Part shown: one piece after another, positions 8,228-12,604 of the stretch
How positions within the stretch are numbered: the stretch's first letter is position 1
How the letters are laid out: every line of letters begins with the position of its first letter
Notes under the pieces: model-generated
What the model was told of the DNA's origin: nothing
Seen by the model: only the letters and a program-made list of their open reading frames with translations
Databases searched by the model: none
Position numbers and translations under genes: made by a program
Origin: Chloroflexota bacterium
Lineage (GTDB): Bacteria > Chloroflexota > UBA4733
Reading direction: 5' to 3'
Assembly (NCBI GenBank): GCA_025449435.1
Contig: JANWJO010000218.1
Coordinates: 1 to 12,604 of the forward strand
DNA length: 12,604 nt

Positions 8228-9397
8228 ATGCGCTGGCTGTTTGTGTGTATCCCCGAAGCTGGCCATGTGCATCCGTTGATTCCACTGGCCCAGGCAGCCG
8301 CGGCGGCCGGCCACGACGTGCGCTTTGCCACCGGCCAGCCGATGCACGATCGCATCACGCGGGCAGGCTTCGCCGTAGAACGCATCGATCCGGACACCTT
8401 CGAGGCAGCATGGGAAACGCTGGCGCAGCAGGTCGGCGGCACCCCAGGTGAGGGACTGGCTCCCGACGACGTGACGGCGTGGTTCGCGCCACACTTATTT
8501 GCCGGGGTCATCGCGCCGCTTATGCTGGAGAGCTTGATGGCGGTAATCCAGCGCTGGCAGCCGCACCTGGTGGTCCACGACACCCTGGCATTCGCCGGAG
8601 CGATCGCCGCAGCCGCTGCTCGGATACCCAGCGTGCAGCACCCGTTCGGTCTGCTGTTAGCCGAGCAGGTGTACCGATCGGTAGAGGCGCCGCTGGAGCC
8701 CGTATGGCGTGCAGCCGGGATACCGGCAGAGCCGTACGGCGGGAGCTTCCGCAACATCTGCCTGTCTATGGTGCCAGCCGCACTGGAAGTCCCCCTGCCA
8801 GCGGACATGGTGAAGCACCTTCGCCAGATCCAGCCTGTCGGCTTCTCGGCCATCGCTGGTGAGGACTTGCCTGGTTGGGTTCGCGCACTGCCGGAGCGGC
8901 CCACCATCTATCTCACGTTGGGCACCTACCTGAACAATGATCGCAGCGTCTTTCGCGCCGCACTCGACGGCCTCGCGACGGAGCCCGTGAACGTGGTCGC
9001 CACGGTCGGGCGCAACCACGCACCGGACTGGCTTGACCCCGTTCCTGCCAATGCTCGGGTCGCCCAATACATCCCGCAGTCCACGCTGCTGCCGCACTGC
9101 GCGTTGCTGGTGAGTCACGGGGGCGCGGGCACGCTGCTCCCCTCACTGGGCGCGGGCTTGCCGCAGGTGGTGCTGCCGCAAGGCGCGGATAACTTCGACA
9201 ATGCTCACCGGGTGGAAGCCAGTGGCGTGGGCAAGGTGATCTGGCCGGGGCACGTCACGCCCGAGGCGGTGCGCCTGGCCGTACGCGCTGTGCTTGATGA
9301 TACTTCCTACCGCGTAGCCGCCGGCAAACTGGCGGCGGAGATGGCGGCGATGCCCAGCCCGGCCGCGGTGGTGCGTGAGTTGGCAGCGCTGGTGTAA
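8228..9397 (+). CDS. GT1-family glycosyltransferase (MGT/YjiC-like)
   Basis: A 389-residue GT-B glycosyltransferase that would move a sugar from a nucleotide donor to a small lipophilic acceptor. The N-terminus MRWLFVCIPEAGHVHPLIPL is typical of the family, with His13 in the position of the catalytic base and Asp118 (VVHDTLAF) as the likely partner Asp. The C-terminal donor site shows LTLGTYL (about 229-235), SHGGAGT (His297) and PQGADNFDNA (Asp321). The ATG at 8228 is preferred over the in-frame TTG at 8207 because the protein then begins exactly at the conserved first beta strand. AAAGG (8213-8217) lies 10 nt upstream. Relatives glycosylate macrolides, flavonoids, polyketides and sterols, for biosynthesis or to inactivate toxic compounds. 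Lying behind the flavin oxidoreductase, it probably acts on the same compound class, which is inference. Donor and acceptor are not predictable. Confidence 0.92.
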   Translation: MRWLFVCIPEAGHVHPLIPLAQAAAAAGHDVRFATGQPMHDRITRAGFAVERIDPDTFEAAWETLAQQVGGTPGEGLAPDDVTAWFAPHLFAGVIAPLMLESLMAVIQRWQPHLVVHDTLAFAGAIAAAAARIPSVQHPFGLLLAEQVYRSVEAPLEPVWRAAGIPAEPYGGSFRNICLSMVPAALEVPLPADMVKHLRQIQPVGFSAIAGEDLPGWVRALPERPTIYLTLGTYLNNDRSVFRAALDGLATEPVNVVATVGRNHAPDWLDPVPANARVAQYIPQSTLLPHCALLVSHGGAGTLLPSLGAGLPQVVLPQGADNFDNAHRVEASGVGKVIWPGHVTPEAVRLAVRAVLDDTSYRVAAGKLAAEMAAMPSPAAVVRELAALV

Positions 9398-9425
9398 TGC
9401 TCCCTCCCTTAACCCCACCTCTCGC

Positions 9426-9447
9426 CCCTTCTCCGTCCGGAGAGGGG
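9426..9447 (+). terminator. Hairpin after the glycosyltransferase gene
   Basis: Arms 9426-9435 and 9438-9447 pair over 10 bp with one T-G wobble and a very tight loop, 28 nt after the stop codon. No T-run follows. It may act as a weak terminator, or be a degenerate relative of the CCTCACCCC-type palindrome found at 3311-3357. Confidence 0.35.
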
Positions 9448-9488
9448 AGCTAGTGCAGCTGAGGTTCACCACCATACTTCCAGCCGCC

Positions 9489-9522
9489 AGTCCCCCCTGC
9501 CAAGGGGGGACTACAGGGGGGT
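9489..9522. repeat. Palindromic G/C-run repeat, copy 1
   Basis: Two mutually exclusive stems are possible. One is a 9-bp perfect hairpin (9489-9497 with 9504-9512). The other is an 8-bp outer stem (9492-9499 with 9514-9521). The 3' part, GGGGGGACTACAGGGGGGT (9504-9522), recurs 80 nt downstream in changed form. It lies between the converging glycosyltransferase and dehydrogenase genes, where it could end transcription from either side. It is probably a dispersed repeat of the genome. Confidence 0.7.
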
Positions 9523-9574
9523 TTGGCTCCCGTTCTGCCTGGTCCACGAAGTCCGCGTACGTCCGGCGCAACTT

Positions 9575-9602
9575 CCCTCCACCGGGGGGACGACAGGAGG
9601 GT
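9575..9602. repeat. Palindromic G/C-run repeat, copy 2
   Basis: GGGGGGACGACAGGAGGGT (9584-9602) matches copy 1 at 17 of 19 positions. The arm GGAGGG (9596-9601) pairs with CCCTCC (9575-9580). In copy 1 the same arms are GGGGGG and CCCCCC, so the G-to-A change is matched by a C-to-T change. It lies 18 nt beyond the stop codon of the minus-strand dehydrogenase. Confidence 0.6.
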
Positions 9603-9619
9603 CAACCCTTATCGCTCCT

Positions 9620-10705
9620 CTACACGAGTTCGATCTTGGAGTGCAGCCCGGCTTCCGCGATATGGTCCTCGATGCGCTTGAGCGTGCTGGGCAGCAATGG
9701 CACACTGCCCACGGCTAGGTTGTGCTGGCGGGCACGCATCTCCAGTTCTCCTGGCACCAGGATTTCCTTGGTGCCGGGGATGACGTCCGACGATTTCATG
9801 TCGTCGATCAGCCGGTCCACCCGGGCGGTGAACTCGCTGGCCGGCATGAACAAGCCGGGGTCGAGCGCCAGCATGAAGTGGCCTAGGTTGTGCTCGTGCT
9901 GGCCACTCCGGAAGGTCTCTCGATTGTGGTCGAGCGCGAAGCCAGCAGTGGTCAGCACGCCCGCCAGCATTTCCATGACCATCGCTAGTCCATAGCCCTT
10001 GTGGCCGGCGATGGGCAGCCCAGAGCCGTCCATCGCGGCACGCGGGTCGGTGGTCGGCTTGCCCTCCTTGTCGATGGCCCAGCCCAGGGGAATTTGCTGG
10101 CCTTCCATCATGGCCAGGCCGATCTTGCCGACGGCCACTACGCTCATGGCAACGTCGAGCACGAAGGGGAGACGGCCAGCCGCTGGAATACCTACACCCA
10201 GCGGGTCGTTGCCCAGGCGCGGCGTGGTGCCGCCGTAGGGGGCGATCACCAGGCCGCCATTGGTGGTCGAGAGGCCGATGAGGCCAGCAGCGGCGGCCAT
10301 CCAGGCGTAGTGTCCGGCGGCGCCGTAGTGGTTGGAGTGGTGGACCCCCACGATGCCGATGCCGCTCGTCTTGGCCTTCTCGATGGCTTTGCGCATGGCC
10401 ACGACGCCCACCCACTGGCCCGGCCCGTTGTCAGCATGCATGAGGGCACTGATGCCAGATTCGCGCTGCCAGGTGAAGGTGGGCGTGCGATTCATCTGGC
10501 CAGCTTGCAACCGGCGCGCGTAACCAGGCACGTCGCCCATATGATGGGTGGCCTGGCCGCGCAAGTTTGACTCCAGTTGCACCTCGGTGATGATAGCGGC
10601 GCCGTCCTCTGGCACACCGACTTGCTGGAAGGCCTCGATGCCAAACTGCCGCAAACTGCCGATGGTGGCCCGTCCAACGGGAACGACGTCGTGCAAGCTG
10701 GCCAA
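9620..10705 (-). CDS. Ldh-family NAD(P)-dependent 2-hydroxyacid dehydrogenase
   Basis: A 361-residue member of the malate/L-lactate dehydrogenase family (PF02615 type; relatives include YiaK, AllD and ComC). This family is unrelated to the classic Rossmann lactate dehydrogenases and reduces 2-oxoacids or oxidises 2-hydroxyacids with NAD(P). Visible landmarks are RGQATHHMGDVPGY (residues 49-62), HHSNHYGAAGHY (122-133), LGNDPLG (164-170) and GHKGYGLAMVME (234-245). Two usual motifs are altered: the RGxxSHG pattern reads RGQATHH (His54 kept, Gly changed to His55), and GTNP reads GNDP. These may mark an unusual substrate. The start is a TTG at 10705 with AGAAGGA (10710-10716) 4 nt upstream. An in-frame stop just beyond rules out a longer protein, and an ATG nearby is in another frame. 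It is divergent from the Rieske gene. The substrate is unknown. Confidence 0.93.
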   Translation of the reverse strand: MASLHDVVPVGRATIGSLRQFGIEAFQQVGVPEDGAAIITEVQLESNLRGQATHHMGDVPGYARRLQAGQMNRTPTFTWQRESGISALMHADNGPGQWVGVVAMRKAIEKAKTSGIGIVGVHHSNHYGAAGHYAWMAAAAGLIGLSTTNGGLVIAPYGGTTPRLGNDPLGVGIPAAGRLPFVLDVAMSVVAVGKIGLAMMEGQQIPLGWAIDKEGKPTTDPRAAMDGSGLPIAGHKGYGLAMVMEMLAGVLTTAGFALDHNRETFRSGQHEHNLGHFMLALDPGLFMPASEFTARVDRLIDDMKSSDVIPGTKEILVPGELEMRARQHNLAVGSVPLLPSTLKRIEDHIAEAGLHSKIELV

Positions 10706-10709
10706 TGTA

Positions 10710-10716
10710 TCCTTCT
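10710..10716 (-). promoter_or_regulatory. Ribosome binding site of the Ldh-family gene (TTG start)
   Basis: On the minus strand AGAAGGA lies 4 nt before the TTG at 10705-10703. It decides this unusual start codon, since no in-frame ATG or GTG is close by. Confidence 0.65.
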
Positions 10717-10834
10717 CTCATCCTGATGGCGCCGCGCCCGTGCGCGCACCCAACCGCGCGAAGTAGCATAGCCATGCCGCGCTGCGGGTGCGCAGGCCCG
10801 ATCCCGGTCCCGGCCCAACCTGGCGGAACATGGT

Positions 10835-10873
10835 TACGGACCCTCCTTAAGGGTCCCCAAGAGGGGGTCCGTA
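10835..10873. repeat. Nested GGACCC/GGGTCC palindrome
   Basis: The outer arms TACGGACCC (10835-10843) and GGGTCCGTA (10865-10873) pair over 9 bp. A competing inner hairpin uses GGACCCT (10838-10844) and AGGGTCC (10850-10856) with a 5-nt loop. The GGACCC arm can form only one of the two at a time. It lies 112 nt before the Rieske start. It could be an attenuator-like leader, a terminator on the minus strand, or simply a dispersed palindromic repeat. No T-run follows on either strand. Confidence 0.5.
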
Positions 10874-10984
10874 TCTGCTCTCCAACAAGGACACGCCGGA
10901 GCCAGGAGCGAGTACACTTCGTGGTTACTCGATGCGTAGAGGGGGGAAGGTTCCACCACGGCGAGCGCGCATGATCTGGGACCG

Positions 10985-11317
10985 GTGGCCGCGTGGCCTG
11001 AAGGCGCCCATCGCATCGTCACCATCGATGGCGTACAGATCGGCGTGTTCAACGTGCGCGGCGCGTTCTACGCCCTCCCCAACTATTGCTTCCACCAAGG
11101 TGGCCCGCTAGCCGAAGGCAAGGTGGGCGCCACCGTTCAGGCCACCAGCGCCACCGATTGGACCCCGCAGTGGACCAAGGATGGCGAGATTGTGGTGTGC
11201 CCCTGGCACGGCATGGAATACGACGTCACCACCGGCCAGTGTCTGGCGCGCAAGCGGGGCCGGCTGCGCCGCTATCCGGTGCGCGTCGAGCAGGGCCAGG
11301 TCGTGCTCATTGCCTGA
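10985..11317 (+). CDS. Small Rieske [2Fe-2S] protein
   Basis: A 110-residue Rieske-type ferredoxin-like protein, probably an electron carrier or the iron-sulphur part of an oxygenase system. Cluster ligands are Cys35 and His37 (CFH) and Cys72 and His75 (CPWH). The 34 residues between the two ligand pairs exceed the usual 15-17 or so, because of an insert around residues 47-67. No signal peptide or membrane helix is seen, so it is probably cytoplasmic. The start used is a GTG at 10985 with no real Shine-Dalgarno site. An in-frame stop at 10937 limits extension. In another frame, an ATG at 10971 gives MIWDR, which would join smoothly to VAAWPEG if one base were restored, so the annotated start may reflect a frameshift. 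The partner oxygenase or reductase is not in the window. Confidence 0.88.
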   Translation: MAAWPEGAHRIVTIDGVQIGVFNVRGAFYALPNYCFHQGGPLAEGKVGATVQATSATDWTPQWTKDGEIVVCPWHGMEYDVTTGQCLARKRGRLRRYPVRVEQGQVVLIA

Positions 11318-11615
11318 AGACCTGGCCGTTCGCAACGCACATCTCGATGATCGCGGCACCGTGTTCGTGAAGTGCCAGCGGTGTGACAGCACCTTCTGGC
11401 TGCCCAACGCTAGCGATACGGTGCCGGAACACGGCCGCTGGGACCGCGCAGCCGGCGCGCTGCTGCCAGATGCCGCTGCCTGCCCTGGTGGTGGCGCACC
11501 TGGTCACTGGTTGGGCGACGACCCCGACGGCTTCCCTATACAGCGTGTGTTGGGGCCGCGTAGCGCGCCGGCACTGCAATCTTGGGGAACACCGTCAGCG
11601 CGTTCAGCCCCATGA
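11310..11615 (+). CDS. Small Cys-containing hypothetical protein
   Basis: This open frame from a TTG at 11310 overlaps the last 8 nt of the Rieske gene, a spacing typical of translational coupling, and would encode about 101 residues. It contains KCQRCDSTFWLPN (a CxxC knuckle, residues 23-26 or so) and a later Cys, with G/C-rich third codon positions over most of its length. The CxxC could bind a metal. I recognise no family. Its last 80 nt overlap, tail to tail, the end of the minus-strand amidohydrolase, and the final 20 or so residues look less like protein. In-frame GTG codons at 11352 and 11358 are alternative starts. The prediction rests on frame, composition and position only. Confidence 0.5.
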   Translation: MPEDLAVRNAHLDDRGTVFVKCQRCDSTFWLPNASDTVPEHGRWDRAAGALLPDAAACPGGGAPGHWLGDDPDGFPIQRVLGPRSAPALQSWGTPSARSAP

Positions 11616-12604
11616 GCTTGCGCTTAGCCTCGTCGGCGATGGGCAACTGGAAGGCGATGCGCGGGTGGTCAAAGTCGTGATGCGGCCAGTCGGAAGCAAA
11701 CAGCGTGGTGTTTTCGCCACTGTAAATGCGGATGAGGTCGACTAGGTCCTGGTTGCGTTGCGGTTCCTCGATGGGTTGGGTAGCAAAGTACATCCGCTGA
11801 ATGTAGGCGCTGGGCAAGTCGTCGTAGAACGGCCAAGCGCGGCGGTTCTCGGTGTATTCCTTGTCCAGCCGCATGCGCAAGAACGGCACCCAGGTGAGCC
11901 CGGCCTCTGTGAATAAGATGCGCAGCTTGGGGAACCGCACCGGTACGGCGTTCTCCATAAAGCTCATGACGTTGGCCATCATCGCGAACACGTGCGACAG
12001 GGTGTGCGCGGTGATCGGCCCGCTGAACTGCTCGACGTTGAACGGGAAACCCCAGGAACTGCCCGACACAGAGTGCAGCGCCACCGGCAAGTTGGCAGCT
12101 TCGGCTGCCGCCAGGATGGGGAAGTAGCGCGGGTGGCCCCAGGTTGGGTACACCTGGCAGGTGGGCAGGAACACGGCGACAAAGCGCGGGTGTCCCGCCC
12201 AGCGCTCGATCTCGCGCACCGCCTCCACCGGGGCCTGATGCACCGCGATAATCACGCCATACAAGTCGTTGCCGTCGGCCACCCACCGCTCGGCGATCCA
12301 GCGATGGTAGGCACGTGCCAGCGCAGCGGCGTAGGCGGGATTGGGCAGCGCCGCGATCTTGAGCAGGAAGTCGGGGAAGATCACCGCGGCGTCGATGGCA
12401 AAGGTGTCGAGTTCTCGCCGCATCTGGGCGGCGTTCCACACGATCTCCTCGCGAGAGCGCAGGTTGGGCAACGCCGCGCCGGGGAGCGGGCCGCCAGCGC
12501 CGGGAGCAAAGGTGGGGACGTCGAGGTAACGGCGCGGGATGCGTGCCGCGTTTTCCACCGCTGGCCGCCAGGACGGGTCGGTAAAGGGCGCGAGTTCGGC
12601 GGGC
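11536..12604 (-). CDS. Amidohydrolase family 2 (ACMSD-like metal-dependent hydrolase), 5' partial
   Basis: The frame stays open to the right edge (about 355 residues visible), so the true start, and with it the N-terminal metal-binding DxH-type motif, lies outside. The GTG at 12558 is not the start, since PFTDPSWRPAVENAARIP reads through it. The product belongs to the PF04909-type TIM-barrel hydrolases and decarboxylases related to ACMSD, which use one metal ion to hydrolyse or decarboxylate acidic or aromatic compounds. Landmarks, numbered from that GTG, are LHSVSG (His162), LFTEAGLTWVP (Glu218) and LFASDWPHHDFDHP (Asp290, the likely metal-site Asp). The end overlaps the small Cys-containing frame on the other strand by 80 nt. 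Its place beside a Rieske protein and an Ldh-family enzyme suggests breakdown of an aromatic or other organic acid, which is inference. Confidence 0.92.
   Translation of the reverse strand, partial: PAELAPFTDPSWRPAVENAARIPRRYLDVPTFAPGAGGPLPGAALPNLRSREEIVWNAAQMRRELDTFAIDAAVIFPDFLLKIAALPNPAYAAALARAYHRWIAERWVADGNDLYGVIIAVHQAPVEAVREIERWAGHPRFVAVFLPTCQVYPTWGHPRYFPILAAAEAANLPVALHSVSGSSWGFPFNVEQFSGPITAHTLSHVFAMMANVMSFMENAVPVRFPKLRILFTEAGLTWVPFLRMRLDKEYTENRRAWPFYDDLPSAYIQRMYFATQPIEEPQRNQDLVDLIRIYSGENTTLFASDWPHHDFDHPRIAFQLPIADEAKRKLMGLNALTVFPKIAVPARYAAPTHAV

Larger units (their letters stand above)
10706..10984. other. Divergent intergenic region between dehydrogenase and Rieske genes
   Basis: This 279-nt gap must hold the promoters for two divergent genes. 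On the minus strand TATGCT (10765-10770) is a possible -10 box for the dehydrogenase, without a clear -35. The 8-bp inverted repeat GCGCACCC (10744-10751) / GGGTGCGC (10786-10793) is centred on that box and could be an operator. Nearer the Rieske gene is a GGACCC/GGGTCC palindrome cluster (10835-10873). Short open frames here have no convincing coding character. Confidence 0.5.

Noticed and set aside
9398..9619. CRISPR-like array or insertion sequence in the repeat-rich spacer
   Set aside because: There are only two imperfect copies, with no regular spacers, no transposase and no terminal repeats with target duplication.
9609..10415. 268-residue minus-strand frame overlapping the dehydrogenase
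   Set aside because: It is low-complexity Arg/Pro/Gly translation in another frame of the Ldh-family gene, with no family likeness.
10001..10570. 189-residue plus-strand frame opposite the dehydrogenase
   Set aside because: It is antisense to a gene with clear family motifs and has no ribosome binding site or recognisable motif.
10795..10880. Possible T-box or other riboswitch leader (TGGCGGAACATGG near paired stems)
   Set aside because: The T-box core sequence and the terminator T-run are absent, and the downstream gene is not an aminoacyl-tRNA synthetase or amino-acid gene.
11669..12439. 256-residue minus-strand frame inside the amidohydrolase
   Set aside because: It is a shifted frame of the amidohydrolase with Arg-rich, motif-free sequence. 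The real frame carries HSVSG and SDWPH.

Overview
This is a G+C-rich bacterial window with eight protein-coding genes, two of them cut by the window edges. The lineage is inferred, not proven. An AfsR/SARP-type regulator fused to an NB-ARC-like ATPase and TPRs, BBE-type flavin oxidoreductases, MGT-type glycosyltransferases, and G/C-run palindromic repeats between genes together suggest a member of the Chloroflexota. An actinobacterial or other high-GC soil or thermophilic origin cannot be excluded.

Left part (1-3307, + strand): two adjacent ABC exporter half-transporter genes, the first lacking its 5' end. Their defects are complementary. The first has Asp in place of the catalytic Walker B Glu and Gln in place of the switch His. 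The second has a changed signature motif (LSLGQ). This is the pattern of a heterodimeric exporter with one degenerate and one working ATP site. A 20-bp perfect hairpin follows the pair.

Centre (3432-9397, + strand): a 1082-residue SARP/BTAD-NB-ARC-TPR regulator, then a BBE-type FAD oxidoreductase and a GT1-family glycosyltransferase 24 nt apart. The gap before the oxidoreductase holds two TAAGT-type heptamers with an 11-bp period, a few bases upstream of a TAnnnT box. That is the geometry of a SARP operator, so the upstream regulator may control the oxidoreductase-glycosyltransferase pair. With the exporter next door, this could be a small tailoring, detoxification or self-resistance unit, which is a hypothesis.

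Spacer 9398-9619: no gene, but several palindromic elements, including two related copies 80 nt apart whose stem shows a compensatory base change.

Right part (9620-12604): a catabolic-looking group. An Ldh-family NAD(P)-dependent 2-hydroxyacid dehydrogenase (- strand) is divergent from a small Rieske [2Fe-2S] protein (+). A probable small Cys-containing protein overlaps the Rieske gene's end. A metal-dependent amidohydrolase (- strand, 5' end beyond the window) converges on them. The Rieske gene may have a one-base frameshift near its start. No rRNA, tRNA, CRISPR array, transposase or phage gene was seen.
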